From assembly GCF_900104245.1 (NCBI RefSeq), contig NZ_FMXN01000002.1, forward strand, positions 62,001 to 126,000: a stretch of 64,000 bases of DNA, given 5' to 3'. The notes under the pieces were generated by a model that saw nothing but the letters and a program-made list of their open reading frames with translations, was not told the DNA's origin and searched no databases. Position 1 is the first letter of the stretch; the number at the start of each line of letters is the position of its first letter. The DNA is from Pseudidiomarina indica (GTDB lineage: Bacteria > Pseudomonadota > Gammaproteobacteria > Enterobacterales > Alteromonadaceae). Below are positions 17,409 to 27,435 of this stretch, one piece after another. The translations under genes and the position numbers were made by a program.

Positions 17409-20400
17409 GTATTGTGAGTCTGGCGGTACGCCGCCCCGTCACCATTTCGATGCTGACCATTGCGGTATTACTATTCGGCTTTGTCTCGCTCGCCCGCATT
17501 CCGGTCACCTTATTACCAGACTTGGCCTACCCCACGCTTACCGTGCGCACGGATTATCCTGGCGGTGCGCCCAGCGAAGTGGAGCAGCTGGTCAGTAAAC
17601 CCATTGAAGAAATCTTAGGGACGGTGAAAGGAATCCGCCGCATCGAATCCATTTCTCGTGCGGGTCAAAGTGATGTGCTGCTGGAGTTTAGCTGGGGCAC
17701 GGACATGGATATGGCCAGCCTCGATGTGCGGGAAAAGCTGGATTGGATCGACTTACCATTGGATCTTGATAAACCAGTTTTGCTGCGCTTCAACCCCAGT
17801 GAAGATCCGGTGTTTAGACTCGCTTTCGGTCGGCAAGATGGCGCCCAAAGCGCGGCCGCCTTGAAACAGCTACGAACCTTCGCTGAAGAAGAGCTAAAGC
17901 GTCAACTAGAAAGTATTGAAGGGGTGGCCTCGGTTCGTTTAGGCGGTGGCCTGGAAGACGAAATTCAAGTATTGGTCAATGAACGCCAAGCGGCCGCCTT
18001 ACAAATTCCAATGACATTAATTACCCAACGGCTGCAGGAAGAGAATATCAACTTATCTGGCGGGCGCATTGAAGCAGAACGCTCGGAATATTTAGTACGA
18101 ACCCTGAATCAATTCCAAAATCTCGATGATATCCGCAATATCTACCTCACCACGCGCAATGACCGCCCTATCTTTTTACGGGATGTTGCGGTCATTGAAG
18201 ACGGTTATAAAGAACGCAACGCCATTAGCCGCGTAGGCAATATGGAAGCCGTGGAATTATCCCTTTACAAAGAAGGCGATGCCAACACGGTCCAAGTGTC
18301 CAAAGCAATCAAGGCACACCTAAACCACATGCAACAGGCCGAACTGCTGCCCGCGCAATACACGGTGAAGCCCATATACGATCAAGCGGTATTTATCAGT
18401 GCCGCCATTGATGAAGTGAAAGGTGCGGCTATTTCCGGTGGGTTGCTCGCCATGGTCATCATTTACCTATTTTTGCAGCGGGTCTGGCCAACCATTGTCA
18501 TTAGTATTGCCATCCCAGTTTCAATTATCGCCACCTTTAACCTCATGTATGGCAACAATGTCACCCTGAATATGATGTCCTTGGGGGGCATTGCGTTAGC
18601 CGTGGGCATGTTGGTGGATAACGCCATTGTGGTGTTGGAAAACATCGCCCGTCATCAGACCCAGGCACCCATTGAACAAGCTGCAGAACAAGGCACCAAA
18701 GAAGTCGCCGGAGCCATCACTGCCTCCACCCTCACCACCCTTGCGGTATTCTTTCCGCTGGTGTTTGTCGAGGGCATTGCGGGCCAGTTGTTCCGCGACC
18801 AAGCACTGACCGTTAGTTTTTCCCTGTTGGTCTCTTTGGTTGTCGCCTTAACCCTCATTCCGATGTTGTCTTGTCGTCGTAAAGCCGCCAACACAACCAT
18901 CACACCCTTTGTTTATGCCAAAGGCTGGAGGTTTTGGGTGAAAACCCCGGGGTACCTGCTATTTCGCTGGTTACCGCTCGGCGTGGTCAGCCTCCTGGTG
19001 TTGCTCAGCCGTTTGATCGCACGGGGCTTTAACGCCATCAGTCGCCCACTGTTAGCCGCGTTTAATTGGGCCTACGCAGGCTTTGCGGCAGCCTATCACC
19101 GCCTATTGGTCAGCGCTTTAAATCGCGCTCGTATAACCTTGAGCGTCATTTTACTCAGCGCGCTTGGTTGCTACGCCTTGCTCCCCTTGCTGCCCATGTC
19201 GTTGATGCCAACGATGACCCAAGGGGAGTTCTATGCCGAAATAGAATTACCACCGGGTGCCACCATTGATGAAACCGACCGCACCTTGCAAGCCCTAGGC
19301 CATGTCATTAGCAATCATTCCGAGCTGGCTGACCGGGTCGAACGTTTCTATTCAGTCGCTGGTACGGGTAGCTTACTGAATGCAGCGCCGGGGCAAAGCG
19401 GCAACCAATGGGGCCGACTCAACATTGTGCTGAAGTCCGCCAGTGCAACCGATACCGCTTTGGTCCAAGAGCACTTACGCCAAGCCATCGCCAAAATGCC
19501 TGGAGTCACCGCTAAGTTTGGCACGCCTGAACTGTTTAATTTCGCCAGCCCAATCATGGTGGAGTTTGTCGGCTATCATTTGGAGTCGATCCAGCATGCC
19601 GCCCAGCACTATGCCCAACTGTTGGAGCAGCAGCCTAACTTTGCTGATGTGCGCGTCAACATGACGGATGGCCAGCCCGAATTAGCCATTCATTTTGACC
19701 ACGCCAAACTCAGCCAATACGGGCTTACCAGCGCGGCTGTCTCCGACCTGTTAGCCACCAAAATTGGCGGCCGAGTGGCTACCCAATTTAGCTTGGACGA
19801 TCGCAAAATTGATATTTTGGTTCGCAGCCAATCGGCGGATAGAAACTCTGTTCAAGATCTCCAACAGGTCATTATTAATCCCGGCGCTGCACGAGAAATT
19901 CCGCTGCTCGCCGTCGCAGAAATTCAGCCTATTTTAGGGCCCAGCCAAATCACCCGCATTAACCAACAGCGCACGGCAGTTGTCGAAGCCAATTTAGCAG
20001 AGGGAGATTTGGGGGTTGCCGTCCAGTACGCTCAACAACTGCTCGATGGCATGAATTTACCGCTCACGGTGAACGCCCGTATTGCCGGACAAAACGAAGA
20101 AATGGAAAGTTCGTTCCGTTCCTTACAATACGCCCTGATTTTTGCGGTTTTCTTAGTGTATCTAGTCATGGCCTCACAATTTGAGTCCTTACTCCACCCG
20201 TTTTTTATTCTGCTAACCGTCCCTTTAGCGGGGGCTGGCTCTATCTTGGGCTTGTACCTTGCTGGCACAGAACTCAGCGTGATTGTGTTTATTGGGCTCA
20301 TTATGCTGGCCGGTATTGTAGTAAATAACGCCATTGTCTTAGTCGACCGCATTAATCAGTTGCGCCACGAGGGGCACGACCGCTATCAAGCGATTGTCAA

Positions 20401-20641
20401 CGCCGCGAACCATCGCCTACGGCCCATCATGATGACCATGCTCACCACGGTTCTCGGGTTGCTTCCCTTGGCGTTGGGCTTAGGTGAAGGCGCAGAAGTA
20501 AGAGCGCCCATGGCGATTAGCGTGATTGCCGGGTTATTCTTTTCAACCTTGTTAACGCTGCTGTTTATCCCCTGCTTGTACTTACTCATTGATCGGAAGC
20601 AAGTCACTCATAAGCAAATGGCACAGGAGCAGCAATCATGA
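17405..20641 (+). CDS. RND efflux permease, first of two
   Basis: A 1078-residue proton-driven exporter of the AcrB/MdtB superfamily with 12 transmembrane helices and two large periplasmic loops. The TM4 proton-relay motif is GMLVDNAIVVLEN (Asp at about residue 403; the second Asp of AcrB's pair is Asn). The TM10 motif is GIVVNNAIVLVDRIN (about 969), without the AcrB-type Lys. Both substitutions are common in one RND subgroup. An extra stretch of about 80 residues with added hydrophobic segments separates the halves near residues 500-580, making it longer than its neighbour. It is translationally coupled to the adaptor and to the next permease. Confidence 0.94.
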   Translation: MSIVSLAVRRPVTISMLTIAVLLFGFVSLARIPVTLLPDLAYPTLTVRTDYPGGAPSEVEQLVSKPIEEILGTVKGIRRIESISRAGQSDVLLEFSWGTDMDMASLDVREKLDWIDLPLDLDKPVLLRFNPSEDPVFRLAFGRQDGAQSAAALKQLRTFAEEELKRQLESIEGVASVRLGGGLEDEIQVLVNERQAAALQIPMTLITQRLQEENINLSGGRIEAERSEYLVRTLNQFQNLDDIRNIYLTTRNDRPIFLRDVAVIEDGYKERNAISRVGNMEAVELSLYKEGDANTVQVSKAIKAHLNHMQQAELLPAQYTVKPIYDQAVFISAAIDEVKGAAISGGLLAMVIIYLFLQRVWPTIVISIAIPVSIIATFNLMYGNNVTLNMMSLGGIALAVGMLVDNAIVVLENIARHQTQAPIEQAAEQGTKEVAGAITASTLTTLAVFFPLVFVEGIAGQLFRDQALTVSFSLLVSLVVALTLIPMLSCRRKAANTTITPFVYAKGWRFWVKTPGYLLFRWLPLGVVSLLVLLSRLIARGFNAISRPLLAAFNWAYAGFAAAYHRLLVSALNRARITLSVILLSALGCYALLPLLPMSLMPTMTQGEFYAEIELPPGATIDETDRTLQALGHVISNHSELADRVERFYSVAGTGSLLNAAPGQSGNQWGRLNIVLKSASATDTALVQEHLRQAIAKMPGVTAKFGTPELFNFASPIMVEFVGYHLESIQHAAQHYAQLLEQQPNFADVRVNMTDGQPELAIHFDHAKLSQYGLTSAAVSDLLATKIGGRVATQFSLDDRKIDILVRSQSADRNSVQDLQQVIINPGAAREIPLLAVAEIQPILGPSQITRINQQRTAVVEANLAEGDLGVAVQYAQQLLDGMNLPLTVNARIAGQNEEMESSFRSLQYALIFAVFLVYLVMASQFESLLHPFFILLTVPLAGAGSILGLYLAGTELSVIVFIGLIMLAGIVVNNAIVLVDRINQLRHEGHDRYQAIVNAANHRLRPIMMTMLTTVLGLLPLALGLGEGAEVRAPMAISVIAGLFFSTLLTLLFIPCLYLLIDRKQVTHKQMAQEQQS

Positions 20642-23600
20642 CCGCCGCAGAATTAGGTTCAGCACTCGCTCGCTGGGCTCTTCGGCGCCCTGTGACCACG
20701 TGCATGTTATTTTTATCAATGATTTTGCTGGGAGCCATCAGCTCCCGCTTACTCCCGCTGGAAAAATTTCCCGGCGTTGATATTCCACAAATTGTGGTTC
20801 AAGTGAGCTACCCCAACTCCACCCCCGTGGAAATTGAACGGCTCATTACTCGCCCCTTGGAAGAGGCTCTGGCCACGCTCAGCAACGTCAGTCGCATGCG
20901 TTCTACCTCCACTTCGGAAATGGGACAAGTCCTGCTAGAGTTTGAGTGGGGGCAAGATATCCGCACCAAAACAGTAGATGCTCGGGAAAAAGTTGATGCC
21001 ATCAAGCACCTGTTACCAGCAGATGCCGGCCGGGTGGTAGTTTTTCAATTTAACACCGAAGACATGCCCGTCTTTCAGTTGCGGATTAGTAGTCAGCGTG
21101 ATTTAACCAACGCCTACGATCTGCTCGATCGCAGCTTACGCAAACCCATTGAGCGAGTCGACGGGGTCTCACGCGTGACCCTGTATGGCGTGGAGCCCCA
21201 ACACATTGTGATTCGGCTGAATCGTGATGTGCTGTTGGCCAATCAACTTGATCCCGCCCAGGTCACTGCCGCCCTGCAACAAGCAAACTTTTCGCTCACC
21301 GCCGGCTATTTAGAAAATGAGCATGAACGGATTTTGGTGAATCCAGTTGGTGAGTTCCGTTCGGAATACGAAATTGGGGAGCTCCCGATCCGTCCTGGCT
21401 TAAAGCTGCGCGATATTGCGGATATTTCACGGGAAATGCCTCGTAAAACCGATGCACGGCACCTCGATCAAAGTTATGCCATTGGCATGGAAATCTTTAA
21501 AGAATCTAATGCCAATTTAGTCGAAGTGTCGACCAGAGTCATGAAAGTGATTGAAGAAATCCGTCAAGACCCGCAATTTAACGGCATTCATTTGTTCATT
21601 ATGGACGATACGGCCAAAGGGGTGACCTCATCACTCAGTGACTTGGTGAACGCCGGCTTAGTCGGTGCGCTGCTTTCATTCATCATACTGTTCCTATTTC
21701 TGCGAGATATCGTCACCACCTTGGTGATAGTGCTCAGTGTTCCCATCGCCATTTGTATCGCCTTGGGCGGCATGTATTTTCTCGGCTATTCATTGAATAT
21801 TTTGTCGCTGATGGGCCTGATGCTGGCAGTAGGCATGCTCATTGATAACGCGGTGGTCATGACCGAAAGCATTTTGTTCGAACGTGAACAAGGAGCCACC
21901 CCAGAGCAGGCAACCATCCGCGGTGTTGGACAAGTGTCATTGGCGGTGATCACCGGCACCGTGACCACCGCAATCGTGTTCCTGCCGAATATTTTTGGTC
22001 AACAAACCGATTTGACCATCTTCTTGGAACATACCGCGGTATCCATTTGTATTTCCTTGTTTGCCTCCTTGTTACTGTCGCAAACCTTGGTGCCGTTGCT
22101 GATTACCAAGTTGCCCAAACTGAATGCAAGCAAACCGGGTGATTACCAGCAGTTTCCTCGCTATCGAAAGGCCCTGCAGTGGACCCTGAACCACCCTGGC
22201 TGGACGGGAACCATTGCCTTGGTACTGTTGGTTAGCATCGCAGTTCCACTAGGAGCCATTTCGGGGGATGGCGAAGGCCAAGATTTTGGGAATCGGCTGT
22301 ATTTGAATTACCAAATTAATTCCCAATACACCTTGCCAGAAGTGGCTGACGAAGTGAACCAGCTGGAAACTTACCTGTATGCCAATAAGGATAATTTCCA
22401 TATTGACTCGGTCTACAGCTATTACACGTCCAACTACGCCATATCGACGCTGTTGCTAAAAGATGATTTACCAGAGAAAACCACCGAACTCATGCAACGA
22501 ATTCGCGCTGATCTCCCCACCATGTTACGCAGTAATCCTAAGTTTGGTTTTGGCGGCGGGCGGGACGGCGTCCAAGTTACTTTAAGCGGTCAATCCACCG
22601 ACGTACTCCAACGCTTAGCTCAGCAAATGGTTCCAGTATTGAGTCAAATTAACGGGCTTACCGACGTGCAAACGGAGCTTGAAGCCGGTCAATTTGAGCT
22701 GGTGATTCATGTTGATCGGGAACGTGCGTACCATTTTGGTCTCAGCTCGGCTGATGTGGCCCGCACCGTTGCTACGGCTTTACGAGGTCAGCGGCTACGT
22801 TCCTATCGCGGTGATCCCAATGGTGAAATAGAATTACGCGTCGCTTTTGATCGGGAACTGGAATATTCACTGGCCGCACTTTATCAACTGCCCGTGACCC
22901 AACTCGAGCACAAAGTCGTACGGTTGCAAGATATTGCTACCTTGGTGAAGCAACCGCAGCAATCACAAATTCGCCGTATTGACCGCCGGACCGCCCTGCA
23001 AATCAATGCCAATTTGAATGAGCTAACCTTAGGGGCAGCGCGCGAGCAAATCACCGCAGTATTAAGCCAGTTGGAACTCCCAGCGGGTTACATGTGGAGC
23101 TTAGACGGCAGTTTTCAGCGGCAGCGAGATAATGAGAACGTCATGCTCATGAACTCGTTGTTAGCAGTGGCGCTCATCTACATTGTTATGGCAGCCCTGT
23201 TTGAATCGCTGATTTTGCCAACCGCCATTATCACCTCGCTGGTGTATTCCATTGTGGGGGTGTTCTGGACCTTAATGCTCATGGGAGAGTCCATGGGCAT
23301 TATGGCCATGATTGGCATTTTGATTCTGATGGGAATTGTGGTGAACAATGGCATTGTGATGGTGGATAGGATCAATCAACTGCGCCAAGAAGGCATGGCG
23401 CTCAATGATGCCATTATCGAAGGCAGTTTAAACCGTTTCCGCCCTATTTTGATGACGGTTGCGACCACAGTGGCAGGGTTGATTCCATTGGCCGTGGGCA
23501 ATACTCAATTTGGCGGCGATGGCCCGTCCTACACCCCCATGGCGATTGCGATCATTGGTGGATTACTGTTTTCCACCATCACCAGTTTGTTCCTGGTGCC

Positions 23601-23694
23601 TTATGTGTACGCCCGCTTACTGGGGCTGCGCGCACGCTGGCAACGGTTAATCCAGCATGCGCAACAACAGGTTAATCGGTTACTGCCTGGTTAG
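20638..23694 (+). CDS. RND efflux permease, second of two
   Basis: A 1018-residue RND exporter, a diverged paralogue of the gene before it, starting within that gene's stop codon (ATGA). TM4 reads [13 protein letters not shown] (Asp near residue 402) and TM10 reads [15 protein letters not shown]. Two unlike permeases coupled to a single adaptor resemble the MdtABC layout, where MdtB and MdtC form a mixed trimer, so a heteromeric pump is the natural inference. Its last 23 bases overlap the 3' end of kdsB on the opposite strand; no terminator is visible between them. Confidence 0.94.
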   Translation: MTAAELGSALARWALRRPVTTCMLFLSMILLGAISSRLLPLEKFPGVDIPQIVVQVSYPNSTPVEIERLITRPLEEALATLSNVSRMRSTSTSEMGQVLLEFEWGQDIRTKTVDAREKVDAIKHLLPADAGRVVVFQFNTEDMPVFQLRISSQRDLTNAYDLLDRSLRKPIERVDGVSRVTLYGVEPQHIVIRLNRDVLLANQLDPAQVTAALQQANFSLTAGYLENEHERILVNPVGEFRSEYEIGELPIRPGLKLRDIADISREMPRKTDARHLDQSYAIGMEIFKESNANLVEVSTRVMKVIEEIRQDPQFNGIHLFIMDDTAKGVTSSLSDLVNAGLVGALLSFIILFLFLRDIVTTLVIVLSVPIAICIALGGMYFLGYSLNILSLMGLMLAVGMLIDNAVVMTESILFEREQGATPEQATIRGVGQVSLAVITGTVTTAIVFLPNIFGQQTDLTIFLEHTAVSICISLFASLLLSQTLVPLLITKLPKLNASKPGDYQQFPRYRKALQWTLNHPGWTGTIALVLLVSIAVPLGAISGDGEGQDFGNRLYLNYQINSQYTLPEVADEVNQLETYLYANKDNFHIDSVYSYYTSNYAISTLLLKDDLPEKTTELMQRIRADLPTMLRSNPKFGFGGGRDGVQVTLSGQSTDVLQRLAQQMVPVLSQINGLTDVQTELEAGQFELVIHVDRERAYHFGLSSADVARTVATALRGQRLRSYRGDPNGEIELRVAFDRELEYSLAALYQLPVTQLEHKVVRLQDIATLVKQPQQSQIRRIDRRTALQINANLNELTLGAAREQITAVLSQLELPAGYMWSLDGSFQRQRDNENVMLMNSLLAVALIYIVMAALFESLILPTAIITSLVYSIVGVFWTLMLMGESMGIMAMIGILILMGIVVNNGIVMVDRINQLRQEGMALNDAIIEGSLNRFRPILMTVATTVAGLIPLAVGNTQFGGDGPSYTPMAIAIIGGLLFSTITSLFLVPYVYARLLGLRARWQRLIQHAQQQVNRLLPG

Positions 23695-24424
23695 CCCGTG
23701 CTAAGTCGGCTGGTGTATCCACGCCAGCCGGCGGCGCTTCCAGCGCGGTGGCGACATGGATTTTTTCACCGTGCCACAACACCCGTAACTGCTCCAACGA
23801 TTCAATGTGCTCAAGCGGACTGGCGGGCCACTCCACATAACGGCGAATAAAGCCGGCACGATACGCATAAATGCCAATATGACGTTGATAATTTGCCAGA
23901 GCGCCTAAGCGGTTCTCCGCCATTCCATCTCGTTCATACGGAATTGGCGCACGGCTAAAATAGAGTGCATAGCCTTGCTGATCTGTCACAACTTTCACCG
24001 CATGCGGGCTTAAAATTTCTGCCAACTCGGTGAGTGGCACTGCCAGCGTTGCCATGCCCGCCTGCTGTTGGCTGGCCAAGTTTTCCGCCACTTGGCGAAT
24101 AATCGCGGGGGGAATAAAAGGTTCGTCACCTTGCACGTTCACGACCACTTCATCATCGGCAAGCTGTAACTGCTCAATCACTTCCGCCAACCGCTCGGTT
24201 CCCGATTGATGGTCCGCTGACGTCAACATGGCTTGCCCACCAAATTCATGCACCGCCGTGACAATGCGTGGATCATCGGTGGCAACAATCACCGCTCGTG
24301 CACCGGCTGCCAGCGCCCGCTCATAAACCCGTTGAATCATTGGCTTGGTGCCAATCATTGCCAAAGGCTTTCCAGGTAAGCGCTGGGACGCATAGCGCGC
24401 TGGAATAATGACGGTATAATTCAT
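23672..24424 (-). CDS. kdsB: 3-deoxy-manno-octulosonate cytidylyltransferase
   Basis: Activates Kdo with CTP to CMP-Kdo for lipopolysaccharide core synthesis. The 250 residues show the nucleotidyltransferase fold: [15 protein letters not shown] at the CTP site, [18 protein letters not shown] and [10 protein letters not shown]. It is the last gene of the minus-strand comEC-msbA-lpxK-ycaR-kdsB series, which places lipid A and Kdo steps together. Its ATG overlaps the end of the ycaR-like gene by 4 bases. The C-terminal end overlaps the convergent RND gene. Confidence 0.96.
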   Translation of the reverse strand: MNYTVIIPARYASQRLPGKPLAMIGTKPMIQRVYERALAAGARAVIVATDDPRIVTAVHEFGGQAMLTSADHQSGTERLAEVIEQLQLADDEVVVNVQGDEPFIPPAIIRQVAENLASQQQAGMATLAVPLTELAEILSPHAVKVVTDQQGYALYFSRAPIPYERDGMAENRLGALANYQRHIGIYAYRAGFIRRYVEWPASPLEHIESLEQLRVLWHGEKIHVATALEAPPAGVDTPADLARANQAVTD

Positions 24425-24618
24425 GATGGCAGTTGCTCAAGTTCCGCTAAACTCAGTTCCCGCGCTTCATGACTCAGGAGCATGGGAATGCCTTGTTGCA
24501 CCGGGTAAGCTAACCGATCACCACGACAAATCAACGCTTGTTGTTCTGCCACCCAAATGAGTTTTCCCTTGCACAAAGGGCATGCCAAAATAGCTAATGT
24601 TTTTTCGTCGACCATCAT
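24421..24618 (-). CDS. ycaR: Trm112/YcaR family small protein
   Basis: A 65-residue protein of the Trm112 (UPF0434/YcaR) family. It carries the zinc-ribbon-like pair CPLC near residue 13, a third Cys ([11 protein letters not shown]) and the typical tail [13 protein letters not shown]. The fourth Cys of zinc-binding homologues is not seen. The molecular role in bacteria is not settled; the family is conserved between lpxK and kdsB in gammaproteobacteria, as here. The ATG at 24618 overlaps the lpxK stop (TGATG), with AGGAG five bases upstream; a second ATG one codon later is also possible. Confidence 0.88.
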   Translation of the reverse strand: MMVDEKTLAILACPLCKGKLIWVAEQQALICRGDRLAYPVQQGIPMLLSHEARELSLAELEQLPS

Positions 24619-25604
24619 CAAGTCTCCTGTGTCATTCGGCTTAAGTGCTGGCTAAATTGGTGCCAAAAAGCATCCTCAAAGGTTGCCGTGACACTTAAGT
24701 AATACCAATTTTCTTGGGCAAATTCTCGGCATTTAGCCGCATCTTTTTCAGTCATCACTACCGGCAATGCTGGATCAAAACCTGCAAAATCAGCGGCCGT
24801 ATACGGGTGATGGTCGGCAAAAGCACGACATTCGACCAAGGTCATTGAGAGCTGTTGCAGGGTGCTAAAAAACCGCTGCGGGTACCCTATGCCGGCCACG
24901 GCAATGGCGCGCCCGGTCGGCATCGCCACCGGTTCGTCATCCAACACACGGCGCCAATCATTGGGTTGTAACGTGAAACGGTGCCCAAAGCGCGCCTGCT
25001 CACCGCCATTTTGCACCACCAAATCCACCTGCTGCAAACGCTGCACTGGGTCACGCAGTGGCCCCATGGGTAACCGCCAACCGTTGCCCACACCGCGTTC
25101 ACCATCTACCACCGCAATTTCTAAATCACGATGCAACGGTTCGTGTTGTAAACCATCATCACTTAAGATCAGATTGGTGTCCGGAAAGTGTTGCAGAATG
25201 AGTTCAATGGCATGTTGCCGATTCGGGCTCACCGCTACCGGCACCTGCGTTCGCTGCGCCAGCAATTTGGGTTCATCCCCCACCGCTTGGGGGACCGACT
25301 GGGCAGTCACTAATTGCGGGAACGGGCCACTGGCCCCATAGCCACGTGAAATAATGGCAGGCCGATAGCCCTGTTGCTTCAGCCACTGGACCAAGGCTTC
25401 AGTCACCGGTGTTTTCCCGGTGCCGCCTACACTAATATTGCCCACTACAATCACCGGCACGGGAGCCCGATAGCGCGCGCACCATCCCCATTGATAACAC
25501 CAACGGCGGCACTGGCTCACACCCACAAACAACGCCTGCAGTGGCAGTAACAACAACAGCCACGCTGACAGTTTGGGGCGATACCATGCGCGCTGTAACG
25601 CCAT
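24618..25604 (-). CDS. lpxK: Tetraacyldisaccharide 4'-kinase
   Basis: Phosphorylates the 4' position of the lipid A disaccharide at the inner membrane. Its 328 residues have an N-terminal membrane helix (LSAWLLLLLPLQALFVGV), then the P-loop VVGNISVGGTGKTPV and the family motif ILSDDGLQHEPLHRDLEIAVVDG. I start at the ATG at 25604 because it lies one base after the msbA stop and gives the usual MALQRAWYRP-type N-terminus; a reading from 25703 would run 99 bases into msbA. Confidence 0.95.
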   Translation of the reverse strand: MALQRAWYRPKLSAWLLLLLPLQALFVGVSQCRRWCYQWGWCARYRAPVPVIVVGNISVGGTGKTPVTEALVQWLKQQGYRPAIISRGYGASGPFPQLVTAQSVPQAVGDEPKLLAQRTQVPVAVSPNRQHAIELILQHFPDTNLILSDDGLQHEPLHRDLEIAVVDGERGVGNGWRLPMGPLRDPVQRLQQVDLVVQNGGEQARFGHRFTLQPNDWRRVLDDEPVAMPTGRAIAVAGIGYPQRFFSTLQQLSMTLVECRAFADHHPYTAADFAGFDPALPVVMTEKDAAKCREFAQENWYYLSVTATFEDAFWHQFSQHLSRMTQET

Positions 25605-25605
25605 C

Positions 25606-27378
25606 TTACTCAGCACCACCAAATTGCAGGCGATAAAGCTGACAGTAGGCGCCTTGCTTCGCCAATAAGGTTTCGTGATCACCCCGTTCCAGCACTTTGC
25701 CATCTTCCATCACTAAGATTTCATCGGCATTTTCAATGGTGGATAACCGATGCGCAATAACAATCGAAGTACGGTTTTTCTGTAAGCGGCTGAGGGCTTT
25801 CTGAATATGACGTTCCGATTCGGTATCCAACGCAGAAGTTGCTTCATCCAGAATCAAAATGGGCGCATCGCGCAATAATGCTCGAGCAATTGCGATCCGT
25901 TGGCGCTGCCCACCGGACAGCATCACCCCGTTCTCACCCACCATGGTGTCGAGCCCCAACGGCAAGTTATCGGTGAACTCAGTAATAAACGCTTGCTCCG
26001 CCACTTCACGAATCCGTTCCGGCGAAATTTCGCCACGGGCGCCATAGGTAATATTGTTAGCAATGGTATCGTTAAATAACGTGACATGCTGTGACACCAG
26101 CGCAAACTGACGACGCAAACACTTCAACCGATAGTCGTAAATATCCACGTCATCCAAATAAATTTTGCCACCTTGTGGAGCGTAAAACCGCGTCAATAGG
26201 TTAGAAATGGTGGACTTACCACTCCCCGAACGCCCAACCAGTGCCAATACCCGCCCCGGTTGTACATCAAAACTAACCTGATCCAAGGCCGGCGTTTCAG
26301 CTTCAGCGTAGGTAAAGGTAACATTTTCAAAGCGAATATGCCCTTTCACTCGGTCCACTTCGTGCTTGCCTTGATTCGGCTCCGCAGCTTCGTCCAACAC
26401 TTCAAAAATACTCTGTGCGGCAGCAATACCCCGCTGAAAATCACTGTTCACCGTGGTTAACTGCTTCAACGGCCGCAATAACATGATCATCGAGGTCAAT
26501 AAGGTGGTAAATGCCCCTGCCGACAGTTTTTCCAGCATTTCTGGATAACTGGCCAAAATCAACACCATCGACAAACTAAAGGATGCAATCAACTGAATCA
26601 GCGAGGTGCTCACGGTTTGTGCATTAATGAGCTTCATATTCTGATTGCGGGTGACGTCGTTAGTATCCCGGAAGCGCTGTGATTCACGCTCTTGCCCTTC
26701 GTACATCACCACCACTTTATGACCATTCAGCATTTGTTCAGCAGTGGTCGTCACATTGCCCATCGCGGTCTGAATCCGGCGCGAGACTTGGCGGAAACGC
26801 TTAGAGACCACCGACACGATTTTGGCAATCAACGGCCCCACCACCAAGAACACCAACGAAAGCTGCCAGCTAATGTAGAACATCAGGCCCAACAACCCGA
26901 TCACAAAGGCGCCTTCACGAATCAGCACTAAAATGGCACGCGAACTCGCTTCTGCCACCTGCTGAGTGGTGTAGGTAATTTTAGACAGCAAATCACCGGT
27001 GGAGTGTCGATCATGGAAGGACACCGGCAACTTCATCATGTGGTCAAACAATTGCTGTCGCAGCGTGGTGATCACTCGGAAGCCCACCCAGTTCAATAGG
27101 TAGGTCGAGACAAAGTTAAAGGTTCCCCGCGCAATAAACACCAGCGGCACAAAAATAGCGCCATACACCAGAATCTGGGAGTTTTGCTGGGTGAGTCCCT
27201 CATCAATGAGCGTCTCAATTTGTGAAAAGAAAAAAGTATCCACGGCTGCGTACCCGATCATGGCAAAAATCGAGAAAATAAACGCAGTTCGATACGGCTT
27301 GATATACCCTAATAAGCGACGAAATGTCCGTTTCTTTTGGGCTTCTGTTAAGTTTTCAGAAAGAATTTCAGCGTTCAT
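25606..27378 (-). CDS. msbA: Lipid A export ABC transporter/flippase
   Basis: A 590-residue half-transporter that flips lipid A-core across the inner membrane. Six membrane helices occupy the first 320 residues. The nucleotide domain has Walker A GRSGSGKST (about residue 385), signature MLSGGQRQR (about 487), Walker B ILILDEATSALD (about 510) and the H-loop IVIAHRLST. It lies directly before lpxK, as in many gammaproteobacteria, so lipid A modification and export are made together. The ATG at 27378 has only a weak upstream purine stretch (GATAAGA). Confidence 0.96.
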   Translation of the reverse strand: MNAEILSENLTEAQKKRTFRRLLGYIKPYRTAFIFSIFAMIGYAAVDTFFFSQIETLIDEGLTQQNSQILVYGAIFVPLVFIARGTFNFVSTYLLNWVGFRVITTLRQQLFDHMMKLPVSFHDRHSTGDLLSKITYTTQQVAEASSRAILVLIREGAFVIGLLGLMFYISWQLSLVFLVVGPLIAKIVSVVSKRFRQVSRRIQTAMGNVTTTAEQMLNGHKVVVMYEGQERESQRFRDTNDVTRNQNMKLINAQTVSTSLIQLIASFSLSMVLILASYPEMLEKLSAGAFTTLLTSMIMLLRPLKQLTTVNSDFQRGIAAAQSIFEVLDEAAEPNQGKHEVDRVKGHIRFENVTFTYAEAETPALDQVSFDVQPGRVLALVGRSGSGKSTISNLLTRFYAPQGGKIYLDDVDIYDYRLKCLRRQFALVSQHVTLFNDTIANNITYGARGEISPERIREVAEQAFITEFTDNLPLGLDTMVGENGVMLSGGQRQRIAIARALLRDAPILILDEATSALDTESERHIQKALSRLQKNRTSIVIAHRLSTIENADEILVMEDGKVLERGDHETLLAKQGAYCQLYRLQFGGAE

Positions 27379-27435
27379 GCAAGTCTTATCAAGTGAAACG
27401 ATTGCTGCATTCTAACCGCTTTGCCTAGTGAGTTG

